Shown here: piece after piece, positions 33,516 through 45,412 of the stretch | How positions within the stretch are numbered: the stretch's first letter is position 1 | Layout of the letters: every line of letters begins with the position of its first letter | From: Platerodrilus igneus | Taxonomy: Eukaryota; Arthropoda; Insecta; Coleoptera; Lycidae | Reading direction: 5' to 3' | Assembly: GCA_036346225.1 (NCBI GenBank) | Contig: JARFIW010000139.1 | Location: forward strand, 7,502,001 to 7,566,000 | Length of the DNA: 64,000 nucleotides | The notes under the pieces: generated by a model | Told to the model about the DNA's origin: nothing | Database searches by the model: none | The model's input: the letters and a program-made list of their open reading frames with translations, nothing else | Made by a program: the position numbers and the translations under genes

Positions 33516-34110
33516 AAGTTACCACTCTGTTACGACAAGTATTTATCTTTTATTTAAAAACAGAACAAATGTTACAGGAACATTTTGGCATCATTGTTAA
33601 TAATAGTCTTTTATCTCTTAGTAACACCAAAAATCACAACCTTCCATATAATAATTTTTTTATTAAAGTTTGTTTATATCACACTCTGTTACTTTTTGTA
33701 TTTTAGGAAGCTCTATATTCTACTTAAATTCTCAAACAATAGAGATATTAATTTGAAACAATGCTAAACTGAAAGTAAATTGTCATATGCAAACTTATAT
33801 TGATAACATAAATATCAGAAATGACAGGTTTTTGAAAAAATCAAAATATATTTTCAATACTTTAGGGACCGAAAAGTAACAAAGTTGTAAGATATTAACA
33901 GAGTTGTTCTATCCCAATAAATCAACTTATTAGTTCTTATCAAAATTTTCATTAAACTAAAAAAACAATATTATTATATATAAAAAAAATTTAACGCTCT
34001 AACTACATATTAAAAAGAATCATTTCAGTCACTTATTTCTCGAATATGTCTGTCTAATGGAGTATCAAATACGTAGTGCAAAACTTTTTTAACCTTCGTC
34101 ACTTTATGAG

Positions 34111-34304
34111 TGTAATGCAATAAACAACATCAAGTTTAAAGAAAGGTTTATTTAAATATAAATCAAGCTAAGCGACTACACATCATGAAAGCTTCTTACG
34201 TTCTTCTATATCTCTGAACAACAAGTTACAGTAACCCCTTACTTACTCCCTCTACTACCCTTAGGTCTATCGACGCACGCAGAAGGCCTGAAATATTTTA
34301 CACA
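34111..34304 (-). repeat. BEL 3' LTR (minus-strand sense)
   Basis: 194 bp, tgtaatgcaataaacaacat... to ...aaatattttacaca as read on plus. It differs from the other LTR by two short indels (an extra aagttt-like and gcga-like segment) and at least one substitution (ctactaccc against ctagtaccc). Confidence 0.92.
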
Positions 34305-35480
34305 TCCTCCGGCGTGGCGGCACAACTTAGCTTATCACTTCTTACTTCTAAAGGATACAATAATTGTATTGGGCGCCTAATTACGGCGCCATTCGCAATC
34401 TTTACGTAACAGGCACGCACTTTGCCATCACGGCCGTTTATCACGTCTTTCACCAACCCTAATTTCCACAATAACCGTCGCTTATCATTTCCATGTATTA
34501 ACACGACATCCCCTTGCTTAATCGCACACTCACGCGCATTCACGTTGTGATGAGCTCCTCTTAATAATTGTAAATATTCTGCGCTCTATCTTTTCCAAAA
34601 GTAGTCTATAACGTTTGTGCTCTGCTTCCATACCCTACGAATCTCATCTCCATTAATAACACGGTCAACAAAAGGAATAGTAGCCAAAGCGGGTCCCAAT
34701 AAAAAATGCTTCAACCTCGGTAATGAGTGTATTTAGTTGATCTAAATTTAGTAAAGAACGTCCTATCGTTGCCCTAAGGGCGTCTTTTACACTTTTTACA
34801 AGTCGCTCGTAAAATCCTCCGTGCCAAGCCGCTCGCTCTACTATAAACTTCCACTTATTTTGGTGACTGTTTACGAACTCGATCAATTCTGTACTCGCCA
34901 TCACTTCGTTTAAAGTCGATATTTCACGTGATATTTTTTTAAATGTTTTAGCGTTATCTGAGTAAATGACCTTAGGAATCCCTCTACGGGCAAAGAACCA
35001 TTTACATGCACTGATTGTAGACGCAACATCCATTTTCAACACAATCTCTAGATGAAGTGCTCATATAACAGCGCAGGTAAATAAAAGCACATAACATGGC
35101 TTTGAGTGATAACTATCTTTAAAATACAACGGTCCGGCGAAGTCTAAACCTGTTACTTCAAATGGCTTTGTTTGCTGTATTCGATCTCTAGGTAACGGCG
35201 CGAAGGGATGCGACCCTGACTTTCCACAAAGTCGTTTACTGATAACACATCTTACTAATACGGACTTTATTAATTGCCGTCCTCGTACAATCCAAAATCG
35301 TTTACGTAATTCATAAAGTGTTGCATTTACACCACTATGATGAAGAGTTTTATGAAGCTTCATTATTAATAATTTACTTAAGTGTGCATTTTTCGATAGA
35401 ATAACGGGATGCTTGAGGTCGAAATCTTCTCTTAAATTATGAAGACGTCCACCCAAACGCAGCAATTCATGTTTATCCAA
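34298..35480 (-). pseudogene. BEL integrase and C-terminal domain
   Basis: Three frames on the minus strand. 35480-35061 has the zinc-binding region (H-K-T-L-H-H-S-G, and C-V-I-S where C-x2-C is expected, so one Cys is lost) and the first catalytic block V-T-G-L-D-F-A-G-P-L-Y. 35042-34665 has I-Y-S-D-N-A-K-T-F (second Asp) and W-H-G-G-F-Y-E-R-L-V (Glu), giving a complete D,D-E set. 34543-34298 is the C-terminal DUF5641-like domain (G-D-V-V-L-I-H, R-R-P-I-Q-L-L-Y-P-L-E). Short frameshifts or stops near 35050 and 34600 separate them. Confidence 0.9.
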
Positions 35481-35601
35481 GAAAAGGCTTAAAGTTGAAA
35501 TACTCGATTTCCGTTCAATGCCCTCACCCTTTTGTAAACTGTTAACCTCCGAATAATAAACTTCCCGCTGCGCTTGCCTCAGTAAACATATTTCGGCCCT
35601 T

Positions 35602-36402
35602 TCAAGTTCGTTTTTTCATTTCTTGATTATTTCTGGTTTTTAAATTTCCTATAAATCGTAAAACATACGCCGTTTTGCGCACTAAACAATCAAAATCACT
35701 GTATCTGGAGGAATCTATAAATTGATCGCTACCTTTTATAGTGTCGTTAATTAGCAAAGACATTTTCGATACTATATCTATCGTTGACGTAGCTTTCTCT
35801 ATCGTATTATCTGGCCACGTTTGTTCACTTTCTAGCAACCACCTAGGATCGTGTAACCAAGTTTCGGAATTTATTAAAGTACTTGAACTTATTCCGCGGG
35901 TTAATAAGTCCGCAGGGATCTCGCGACCCGGACAATGTCTCCATGTTATATCTTTCAATATGATCTGAATTTCTTTAACACGGTTAGCCACATATGGTTT
36001 CCACTTTGATGCATCACCTTTAATCCAATGCAACGCAATCAGAGAATCTGTCCAACACACTACCTTTTCGATTTTAATTCTATCGTTCTGATTGCACCAG
36101 TTAATTCCTAACACCTTTTGATTTTGTGCATTTTGCAATTCAACCTTGCTGTTTACTTCGAAATCGTTAATCATCCATTTGCGTAAATTCATGGAGGCTC
36201 CTTGAAAAAGCTTACTTGAAAAGTCTTTTAAATGTTCTGCAACATTGTCGTTATTGTACCATAAGAATCGATGTGCGTCTTTATCGTCGGAATATAAATA
36301 AATTTGTAAAAATGCTTTCTCAATGTCAGCCGTAATTCCGATCTCGCCTACACGAAAATTAAGCAAAATCTTAATTAAATCTGGACTTAAATTAGGCCCC
36401 AT
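35602..36402 (-). pseudogene. BEL reverse transcriptase/RNase H with catalytic core deleted
   Basis: 266 codons. It begins with P-N-L-S-P-D-L-I-K-I-L-L-N-F-R and T-A-D-I-E-K-A-F-L-Q-I (motif A, Asp present), reaches F-L-W-Y-N-N-D-N, then jumps to M-N-L-R-K-W. The segment that should hold the Y-V-D-D box is absent. A second jump after N-D-R-I-K-I-E goes straight to C-W-T-D-S-L-I-A-L-H-W-I (RNase H-like region). Both junctions keep the frame. The C-terminal 150 residues (R-H-C-P-G-R-E-I-P-A-D-L-L-T-R-G) are normal for BEL. The copy cannot encode an active reverse transcriptase. Confidence 0.88.
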
Positions 36403-38038
36403 TCAACGATTTTTGTCCCGCGGCATGCGAAGAGGTATCTAAAACCACTCGTAAACGCGTTGTTTGTTTATATCCTCTAAACACAGGCATGTGCGGCATG
36501 TAGTAAACACGATCGCCATTTGTTGTTTCAGCATCACCGCAGGAAATTAAAACGGCATAATTATCATCCAACATTCCTTTGATAGCAGCGTTATATTCAC
36601 ATATTTTGTTAATATTGGTCAATTTAAACTTTAGCCTCTGAGCACGAACTCGCGCACTAATTAAATTATCATCTTCAATCACTGCATCCTCATTCTTCCA
36701 CGGTAACGCTACTAAATATCGATCATCACATTTATGAACGTTATTTTTCAAAAAATTATCGAAAAATCTCTTATCGTCGTCTGCTTCTTTGGTTATACCT
36801 ATTGTTTCCAAATCCCACATACTTTCGATCTCGGCTTCTGTCTTTATAACTGTCGCATGAAACACTGTCTGCAGATTTACTCCTATTGTTGTAGCATCAA
36901 CTGGTATGGGACCATGCAAAGCATAACCAAATTTCGTGTCCACTGCTACTAAACCTTCGTTAAGACGAATATTTTTTCCTGTCACTACTGCCCAGTAATT
37001 GTCCGCCCCTATAAGTATATTAATTCCATCAACAATTAACGCTCGATCTATATTAAACGGGATATTGTCAGCAAGCTGCAAGTTTTGATACTCTACCACG
37101 CTTTCTTTAGGTATATGTAAATTATCCATGCAAATTTCTGGAACTTCCACAGCCTGAATCGTTAAAATTGCATCTGTATATTGTCCCTTAAAAGTAATTA
37201 AAACGCGGTTGTAGAGTTTAGACGGTATTGATGAACTATTTCCAAACGCGGCAATACGAACCCTATGTTGTCCAACAACAGGTAAATTTAATACCCTTGA
37301 TAGATTCTCCTTAATAAATGAAAGTTGACTACCGCCGTCCATTACTAATCTAATTAACTTCTTTGAATTTTCGCCAAAGGCATAAACACAAACCGTTTGC
37401 AATAGCACATTTTTGTTTATGTTTGTCATCAAACTGGACACCGACGGCGCCGAAGTGTTCATTGAACTCTCGACTTTCGTTAATTTCACAGTAAAACCTG
37501 TCGTCTCAGCGTTGTGTCTATCTTTACCTGGCTTAAAGTTTGGCTCGCACATTGTTGTTGCGTGCCTACCTTTGCATTGTTTACATCTTAAGAATCTAGT
37601 TTTACAATATTTAGCACTATGGTTATTTCTCGTACAACAGTAACAATTTCCTGCTGTCTTTAGAATTTCTCTCTTCCTCGCCAAAGGTACATCTGCGTCA
37701 CACATTTCGGTTTTATGTTCTTTCTTGCAGAAAGCACAGCATTCAAAACGTTTGTTCCGGGTGACTAATAAACTAGACGCAGTTCCTTTGTAATGCGTTG
37801 TCTTCTCTGTTGGGAGCATCTTTTCTTTACCATTTGCATCCGGTTTTAAAGCTTGTTCCAATGACTCGAGTTCGTTTTTAAGAAACTGCAACAAATCCTT
37901 TACCTGGCGATCTGCATTTTCCTCGGACCTTGATGATGAACTTTCTAAATTATTCGTAGTAATTTCTAGATGATTGGATGATTTCATTTTTATTTGTCGA
38001 TAAAATCCTAAGCGCAATTCCGTTGGCAACGACTTCAT
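36392..38038 (-). pseudogene. BEL gag C-terminus, protease and start of reverse transcriptase
   Basis: A 548-codon open frame. Residues 1-20 end the DUF1759 region. Three Cys-His zinc knuckles lie at about 100-113 (C-A-F-C...H...C), 132-145 (C-Y-C-C...H...C) and 152-164 (C-K-Q-C...H...C). The aspartic protease region starts at L-V-M-D-G-G-S-Q-L-S-F (catalytic Asp about 234), typical of the retropepsin of BEL/Pao (DUF1758-type). The C-terminal 130 residues (Y-Y-M-P-H-M-P-V, L-R-V-V-L-D-T-S-S) start the reverse transcriptase. The frame ends at S-L-N-G-A, 11 bases past the start of the next frame. A one-base shift joins them. Confidence 0.92.
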
Positions 38039-38041
38039 GAG

Positions 38042-38808
38042 AGTCGATTTTACGATTGTGTTATACTGAGAACTAGATACTTATAAGATTTCAAGAGCAC
38101 GCATAGCTGAAGTGATTAAATTGTAATTCTTCCTTAAAGTGCTTACGTCATTTCTGGATTTTACAGGTTCGATTTTCATAATGCTATCAATATATTGTTC
38201 AATTAGCCGTTCCCTTTTCCAAATTGATCTTTTAATATATTCAAAGCTTCTTCATAGAATGCTCCAGATGGAGGAAATCCCTCAATTGCTTCAGCGGCCC
38301 TTCCCGTGACATACATTCGCAGGTAGTTAAATCGATCTCCGTCCGTTAATTGTTGATTGTCGTGGATCATACTTCTGAATTGTTCCCAGAAAGGAAGCCA
38401 GCCTTTTGCAGTAACATCTTACTTTGCTAACTGTTCACGTTGAAGCTTCACTGACGTAAAAGACGGCCTACTTGCTACGTTACTTACTGGTACCGTATTC
38501 GTTAAATTCGAGTCAATCTCTATCTGCGATCTTTCTGGGAGTTTTAATCTAAATTCCAACTTAGACATCGTAGTTACAGCAACCTCTTCATATTCATACC
38601 TTTTCATTAACTCGTCCTCTAGATTTTTCTTAAGCAGAGGTTCAATTTGCTTATCAATTTCTTTCAGATTGTCACTTGCAAGCTTTAACTTTGACATAGC
38701 TGTGTAAATGTCTTCGACACTGAAACTATTTTCTAGCATAGAATTTATATTATTAACTGTTTTAGTTAAGTGCGTTCTACAGATCGTCCGTTTTACTTGT
38801 TCCATCAC
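38042..38808 (-). pseudogene. BEL gag, N-terminal part
   Basis: A 129-codon frame from 38808 with an N-terminal helical region (K-L-K-L-A-S-D-N-L-K-E-I-D) is followed, after a single in-frame TAA at about 38420, by G-W-L-P-F-W-E-Q-F and G-R-A-A-E-A-I-E-G-F-P-P-S-G. This is the DUF1759 segment of BEL/Pao Gag. A frameshift at about 38200-38220 separates it from the next open frame. Gag forms the particle that packages the element RNA. Confidence 0.85.
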
Positions 38809-38931
38809 GAAGCCTCGATAGTATAGCCGTCTGTTAAATATTAGCGTTCACGTTCCGTTATTCCGAATATTCACGTTAAAGCTCGTTTATATTTATCACC
38901 AGATCTTCCCGGGTTTCGGCACCAAAGTTGT

Positions 38932-39117
38932 TGTAATGCAATAAACAACATCCAAAGAAAGGTTTATTTAAATATAAATCAAGCTAACCTACACATCATG
39001 AAAGCTTCTTACGTTCTTCTATATCTCTGAACAACAAGTTACAGTAACCCCTTACTTACTCCCTCTAGTACCCTTAGGTCTATCGACGCACGCAGAAGGC
39101 CTGAAATATTTTACACA
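38932..39117 (-). repeat. BEL 5' LTR (minus-strand sense)
   Basis: 186 bp, same termini as the 3' LTR. Immediately internal to it, on the minus strand, is ACAACTTTGGTGCCGAAACC (about 38912-38931), whose TGGTGCCGAAACCCGG part is a plausible tRNA primer-binding site. Confidence 0.9.
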
Positions 39118-41249
39118 ATGAGGTTCTGGAACAATGGCCATTAAATTGTCAAACGACTCATAAGACAAATCAGTTTTAACCAATTTGAATTTTTTCGCTG
39201 AATCGTCAATTGACTTGAAAAACAATTTTTACATCACCGTCGTCTTCTACTTCACCTAACGCCATGCCCAGATAAACTTAGTCTTGTTTTGAACTTGAAA
39301 CCTTTACCAACACGTGCACGCCTTGTTTTATTTTACTAACATGAATATTTTCCTTCTCAATTAAAACGTTATTATTGCCTGTAGACGTGCCGGCGGGTTG
39401 TTCAATGTAAACATCTTTAAGTGTTGATAAAGGGATATCACCAACCGAATCTGAAGTCGTAGTGTATTCTGTGTTGTAAAATGTTTTTTTTTTATGTTGA
39501 ACCATATTACTTATATCTGCCAGAAAATTAGAAACGTTGTCAATGTTTTTTGGTTGTTCAGTTCTAGGTTTTAATGCTGGGCAGTAGTCTTTCGGATCCA
39601 TGCAAGTGTAAAAGCCGCAGCGACAAAAACAACTCAACTCTGTATACTTCAAAATGCCTGCCTCTTCAGTGAATACCTGGTGTACCTTCGTAACTTCACA
39701 TAATGGAACAATATTCTCTGAAATCTCTTTCGAATATTGTGCAATGTCTTCATCAGTAATAAGGTATAACTTCACTTTACTAGCGTCTTTCAGAGCAAGA
39801 TAGAAATTTGAGGCATCAAAAATATTTGTTCCATGTGCAACCAGTTTGTCAGCGGCTCGTTTTAAAAATCCACCAACGCCGTCTGCTGCGCCCTCGCCAT
39901 GTCCTGCTTCGAGGAAGTTCCATGTGATTTTCGCGAAGTGATATTCCGAGAATAATTTTGTGCACATTAGGTAAAAGTTCTGTTTTTGCCGATACTGAGT
40001 AGCGGGACAATCTGAAAATACATGTAATGTTTTTGCTTCAGGAAAATTTTCTTGAGCTGCAATTCTGGGCCCAGATTGCAGCGGGACTGTGTGTAGTATT
40101 TCCCGACACAGAGCAGAAAGATGTTACCTCTACTTGATTCTCCACATTGCGAATACACGTCACACCAGTGTGTAGAGAAACCTGCTTTCGGGAGTCGCCA
40201 AAATGATGAGATTGTATTTCTTGGGAATATTTACAATTATAATTTTCGCTAAAATCAACATGTAGTGCCACTTCTTGTTCTGATAATCCATCTATGCATG
40301 CCCTGTAATTCCTGTACTGTGTCTATACTGTAAACATATCTCTTAAACTCTTAATGTTTTTTCAAACCTGTTTATCAAAGTCTTTACTGTACTCTCTGCG
40401 TCTGCTTTTATATTCTTTGTAATTTTGACTGTTTTCCTGACTTCTTAAAAAGTTCTGATTTCCTTTCCCACTGAGGGTATTTTACAATAAAATCGTTTTT
40501 TGTAGTATTATGTTTGATTTTTTCGAGTGACATTGTTCCTGACATACAGGCCAATAAATTTGGGTCGCAAACATGTTCTACAATAATCTTGTTCAGATCA
40601 GAAGTTGGAATCACCTTGTTTTTACATACAGCAAAGGCCAAGTATTGTATGTTAGTATGGATTCGACATAAACATGTTTCTCTCGCAGTAACAGTACTAG
40701 GTATTTTCGTTTAAATGAACGGAAATATTCTTCATGTTGTCTAGTAAATAGCGTTTCTGCATTTTTACTTTCTGCAAAGTTCTTGTTTCTTTTTTATCGG
40801 CAGTCACGATCGAAAGAATCTTTGATTTTGGTACGTAAATTGGTTTTTCTCAGCTTTAGTTGTTGCTTTCTGATATAGCCTTGGTCAATATTAAGACATT
40901 CTTTAATAATGTGCACTTTTTTTCCTGGAAGCTTTTATGGAATCCTCTTCAAATATTTGTTGAATAGTAATCTTCTCTTTTCGGTTTTTAACTTTTTTTA
41001 TAACGTTCTTTTATAGCGTTCCGTAAGACCACATACTTATCGTAGCTCTTACTATTGTCATTTCTTTTAGACTCTTTTTGTTTGACTCTATTGTATCTCC
41101 TCTTGTACTTTCCACACTTTTTGTTTGCTTGCTCTAATTCTTCCATTAATTTTAGATTTTTTCTATATAACTTGGATCAATCTCTTTTTACTTCCTTTCT
41201 GACGCGTTTGGAGGCCAGTGACATTTTTCATAAAAATTATTCATAAAAA

Positions 41250-41440
41250 TACGCTCTCATTCGGATGAGAGGTAAAGTGAAGGTCCCATGTGTGCGTGCT
41301 GTTACGCACGTTAAATATCCCTACCTTACTTGGAACAGCAAGGGTTCGGCAAAATTCAAAAATTTTCAGGTAAAAAGAACTCGCTTCCTGGCCAATGTAG
41401 TACCTTCGTGTGGAGCATTGGAAAATCACATGTACGACAT
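41250..41440 (+). mobile_element. SINE body/tail fragment inserted in E2
   Basis: Matches, in plus orientation, the body and tail of the SINE copies at 8703-9046 and 9303-9577 (complement of tacctggaaattttgaattt, then cttcctggccaatgtagtac and gtggagcattgg). The tRNA head is missing. It interrupts the E2 coding region between its basic N-terminal part and the next block. Confidence 0.7.
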
Positions 41441-42265
41441 AGAATAAGCACTATTTTGTCGGCTAAGAGACAGCTGCGGCGTTGACAAACAGCGGATCGC
41501 AAGTGACAAAACTGAAGCATCATTGTAATTTTGGTTGTCATCTATAGAAGAAGTTGAACGAGGCGTTTCAATGTCAGGTGTTGAGTTTGGAGTATTCATG
41601 ACGACACGGAGAGCTCTTTGTAGAGCTCTCCGTTTCCTGTTTGCAATTCGCCACTTCTTCTTTAATGTACGATGTTCTCGTGGTGTTAAATCTTTGACCA
41701 AGCGCTTTTTTGCATGATATCTCTCGATTTTCTTTTAGAAGCGATTTCCTTAACAGAATCTTTTTTCCGCCGTTCTCTATAACGCCGCTGCGTTTCAGCA
41801 GAGGTAATAACCATGTCGAAACGCAACCGGTCACGATATCCTGAAACAATTAAAATTTATTTAATACTATGTATTATATTAATGTTACACAAATTATGCC
41901 TGTATACTTCCGAAGGATTTAAACAAATTGACGGCCACAAAAACGTCAACTGATGCGAAAAACAACGAAATAGTTACTATTCTGTTACTCATTCGACAAC
42001 TCTGTTACAATGAGCTAGTAACAGAGTTCTGTAGTAACATAGTGGTAAATTTGACGATTCATAAGGTATTTTGCACTAAAATAAAGTGTTTATCAAAAAT
42101 TTGGTCACACATTTAAGATTTATCCCTATCATACTACTTATATTTAATAAAAGCATATTGAAAACAGCGATTACTAACAAAAATATGACAGTAACAGTGC
42201 GGACACACAATTAACACACGCATCACGTTCGACCTCTTGCAGCCAACTGGCCAGAACGTATCCTC

Positions 42266-43189
42266 TAGTGATGGGACTCGAGTCGCAAATTAATCGAGTG
42301 ACTCGAGTGACAACCCTACTCGTGTGAATCGAGTAGAGTGACTGTGCAACTAGAGTCGACTCGAACCTCGAGTTGACTTGAAACTCGAATCATCTCGTGC
42401 AACTCGAATCAGCTCGCAACTCGAGTCCCCTTGTAACTCGAACCGATTTTTGCAACTCGATTATAATCGACTATCGAGTTGTAATCTTTTCAATTCTTAA
42501 GTTAAGTTGGGTGGGTTTTCCACTCAACTCGAATTTTTAACACTCAAATTTCGTGAATTTAGCGTGTTGCTCCAATTGATCTTCCTTCTGTGGTTTAGTT
42601 CGAATGAAAGCGAATCATATCTCGGAAAGATACAATTTTCTCTTTTCTTTTATCGATATTTTATATACAGAACGTTATTGATATTTTTATTATTTTAGTC
42701 TGTGAGAAAGTGTATAGAACTTAAGGGGTGTCTCGAACTCAAACGTGATGAGATTCATAGTACTTCATTCACTACCTGTGGCTGCACCTCTACAAAGGGA
42801 ATGTGCTTTTATTTATTACAGATTACAGCGTTTTTCATAATAAAAAAGATATTCCATATTTAATTTTATATACGTATATAGCAATAAAAGACACGGCGCT
42901 GCCAGTCGGTTTTTAGTTATTCACCACGTTGTGACTGGGTTTTAGCGTTGATTGAATACTTCAATCAACGGTTTTAGTATCAACTTAAATCCGAGGGAAT
43001 TTATATTTGAGTCACTCGAAAATAAATTCACTCGAGTAAAAAATATTGACTCGAGTCCGATTACTAGGCTTTTTAACTCGAGTTCAATATCAAACCGAGT
43101 TTTAACTCGACTCGAATTTCTACTCGAGTCAAATAGAAATTACAATCGAGTTACTCGAGTACAAAAAATCGACTCGAGTCCCATCACTA
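42266..43189. mobile_element. Non-autonomous hAT-like element with CTCGA terminal arrays
   Basis: Starts TAGTGATGGGACTCGAGTCG and ends with the complement (...CGACTCGAGTCCCATCACTA). It is flanked by a perfect 8-bp target duplication GTATCCTC (42258-42265, 43190-43197). Both ends carry dense ACTCGA/TCGAGT repeats (42275-42480 and 43005-43180). It is 924 bp with no transposase. The TAGTGATGG start equals that of hAT copy 1, but the repeat unit differs (CTCGA instead of GAACCG). The inner open frame (42952-43245) only translates the array and runs past the border. Confidence 0.92.
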
Positions 43190-43197
43190 GTATCCTC

Positions 43198-44480
43198 TCT
43201 CGCCCCACGGTGAATCGCATTACGGTTAAGAAGACATTCTTGTGATGTTGTTGGTGCTAAGCAATAATGCCATCTGCTATTTAGATCCCAAAATACTTTA
43301 GATATATAGTGGAGCTACGACCACATACAGAGCCTGCGACAAAACTTAAGAAAATTATTAAAAAGTACGTGTTAATACTTAAAAATTCATATGTGCATTT
43401 AACAAATTCTTAGAAAATATACACCTTTTCAAATAATAAATGAATTCAATGTAAAAAAGTTTGCGACGTGTAAACATGCTATACAGGAGTGTGGGACACA
43501 TTGTGTATAAATGGAAAACAACTTTGTTACCAAAATTGACCACAATGTTACTCTAAAAAAGGAAGAAAAAATTAAGTGAAATTATTATCTTTTTATTAAA
43601 AGTGTTTTATAATATGCATTGTTTATTGATTCACAAATATTTTCTTAATTGAATGTAACTAACAACAATAAATGTTTTTTATTCAAGGACAAGTTTATCT
43701 GCAACGAATTTTGAAACAAACCTCCTACAAATTTGCATAGAAAAGAAGGAGTTGTGAATTAATTCAATAGACACACTATATTGCTGATTTTCGCAGGTAA
43801 TACGAAAAATACTGGACTGACTACAAATTAAGAAACGTCAATATTATTTGATCACGTTATCAAGAGTAGCCAAATTGATTCAAAATTTGGGTCTGTTTGA
43901 GGATACTTCTAAATCAATCCGTGACGATACTCGCTCTTTTACAGCAGCTGAAACAACTAACGATAATATTGATCAACAATTTTTTAAATGGTTCAAAAAT
44001 GATTTTTTTTCCAATTGTAAACAACTTGCTTCGATAGTCAAGAAAATGTTAAGCATATTTTCGACCTTATATTTAGTGATTATGGATCTAATTCATAAAC
44101 CTCCCTAACCATTCACTAAATCTCATCTTATTCCTAATTCATGTCACACTCAAGTTAGAAGTACTCCACATTGAAATTGGCATTCAGAAACAGCTTTAAA
44201 TTAGTCACTCATGTGAGAGAGCATTATTAACCGTTGGTATTGCTAATATTACTATATAAAACAAAATTTCCCCTATATCTGATGTTTGGAATCTAACTTC
44301 ATATTATATATTTCTAACTTCAATTTGTTTCGTATTATTGTTTTGTATGCTATCTATTTTGTTTTTAAATTCCTGGTTCAGTTGAACATTATTAATTATT
44401 TGTGCTTATTTCTGTCATCCGTTAATTTTATATAACTGCATTATACTATTTAGTGTTGGTTGCAGCCAATATTAATTTTT
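43198..44480. other. Interval without recognised genes
   Basis: A plus frame at 43848-44108 (86 codons) has no recognisable domain. The interval may contain the other end of the PIF/Harbinger remnant, but no terminal repeat could be matched. Confidence 0.4.
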
Positions 44481-44489
44481 CAATATATT

Positions 44490-45020
44490 GGTAAGTCCAT
44501 TTTTGGAGCGTATATGTGCAGCATTATATCTTTGTTCAGCTCTAGTACCACGATTTAGTAAGGAAGTATAAACATACCGTGTTTGTGCGTATATGCACTA
44601 TCGCCTAAAAGGATTCCTGGCAGTTTTCTACGTTCTAACTCCATCTGCACCGCACTGTTATTAAAGATTCTACTGTCATGAGCAGATCCTGGCCATCTAA
44701 TAACAATGTCCAAAATTTCTTGACGTGAACCTACTACAACTTGAATGTTCAAAGACATTCAACTTTTCCTGTTCCTATATATTTCGGTATTTGCACCACC
44801 AGGACTCTTAATTTCGATGTGGGTGCCATCGACACAACCAATTACTCCAGGAAAATGTAAAATATTTGCTTTAGCATTGTAAACCCATTTCTGTCTTCCG
44901 GAAATTTTACGTATCTTCTTAAATTATTAGCCAACCTATCACTCACTTCAGTGACAATTCTGCTTACAGAGGGCTGACTGATGTCGAGGGTATCACCACA
45001 TACTCTCTGCAACATTTATT
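44490..45020 (-). pseudogene. PIF/Harbinger (HARBI1-like) transposase fragment
   Basis: Minus-strand reading: L-D-I-S-Q-P-S-V-S-R-I-V (helix-turn-helix) at about 44980, F-P-G-V-I-G-C-V-D-G-T-H-I-E-I (about 44835, first catalytic Asp), one TGA at about 44760, then I-R-W-P-G-S-A-H-D-S-R-I-F (second Asp) and L-L-G-D-S-A-Y in the 67-codon frame 44758-44555. The family moves DNA by cut and paste and usually has a Myb-like partner gene, which is not seen here. Frameshifts near 44880 and the stop make it a relic, and the C-terminus is missing. Confidence 0.8.
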
Positions 45021-45099
45021 ATTATGGTATTTTATAGTGCTTTGTAACTACTGTTATACCTGATAACTGCCGGTGGCATAGTAACGTAGTGCAACACAA

Positions 45100-45410
45100 A
45101 GCTTTATTATCGGAGGTATGGGTTAACCACGGTTATCCCTAATATTATGTGGATAAACCAGGGGGATTATTATATTAATAATAACATTCCGGGTAAAATG
45201 AAAATGCTGGACCAGTTCGGAATCGTTGTACATCTCTAATGGGTTCGTTTGATCTCGAATGGATTCTCTAAAATTGCAACCAACATACAATAACGAAGTA
45301 AATAAATTAAATTATTACCTAGGTATCGGCAAGTAAACATTATTTTCCACATAATTAATAAATTCCAAAAAGTAATCATTTATAGTTGAAGTTAAGATAT
45401 TAATAATTTG
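45100..45410. other. Interval without recognised genes
   Basis: AT-rich, with short locally palindromic stretches (for example ttaaccacggttatcc near 45125). No bounded element. Confidence 0.4.
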
Positions 45411-45412
45411 GA

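Larger units (their letters stand above)
34111..39117 (-). mobile_element. BEL/Pao LTR retrotransposon, internally deleted
   Basis: 5.0 kb flanked by near-identical LTRs (34111-34304 and 38932-39117) and by the 5-bp target duplication ATGAG (34106-34110, 39118-39122). Gene order on the minus strand is gag, protease, reverse transcriptase/RNase H, integrase, then a DUF5641-type C-terminus, as in BEL/Pao. The reverse-transcriptase core is deleted. It is inserted in the last coding block of E2: removing the element and one ATGAG joins V-P-E-P-H to K-V-T-K-V-K in frame. Confidence 0.93.
34025..41850 (-). pseudogene. E2 protein: multi-copy arthropod transposon-like gene, interrupted
   Basis: Minus-strand blocks in order. 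A-E-T-Q-R-R-Y-R-E-R-R-K-K-D (about 41775; an ATG at 41814 fits, and a possible acceptor tgtttcag lies upstream). R-K-K-W-R-I-A-N-R-K-R-R-A (about 41640). A basic coiled segment (41050-41240). H-V-D-F-S-E-N-Y-N-C-K-Y (about 40240; its first Asp is probably catalytic). S-H-H-F-G-D-S-R-K-Q-V-S-L-H-T-G-V (about 40190). W-N-F-L-E-A-G-H-G-E-G-A-A-D-G-V-G-G (about 39920). The C-terminus lies beyond the BEL insertion (34025-34105, K-V-L-H-Y-V-F-D-T-P). The family is widespread and multi-copy in arthropods, with Asp/Glu-rich blocks like a DDE/D nuclease; its role as a transposase is inferred. Many stops are present between 40000 and 41240. Confidence 0.6.
33519..42048 (-). mobile_element. E2: probable DNA transposon hosting a BEL element
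   Basis: ttaccactctgttac at 33519-33533 and its near complement (gtaacatagtggtaa) at 42034-42048 may be short inverted ends. Further ctctgttac/gtaacagag motifs lie just inside (42000-42030). Between them runs one minus-strand gene split by a BEL/Pao element and a SINE. Without those insertions E2 is about 3.3 kb. The end assignment is inference; the gene and the insertions are clear. Confidence 0.5.

Noticed and set aside
42952..43245. 97-codon plus frame as a gene
   Set aside because: Most of it reads the CTCGA array and it crosses the element border and target duplication.
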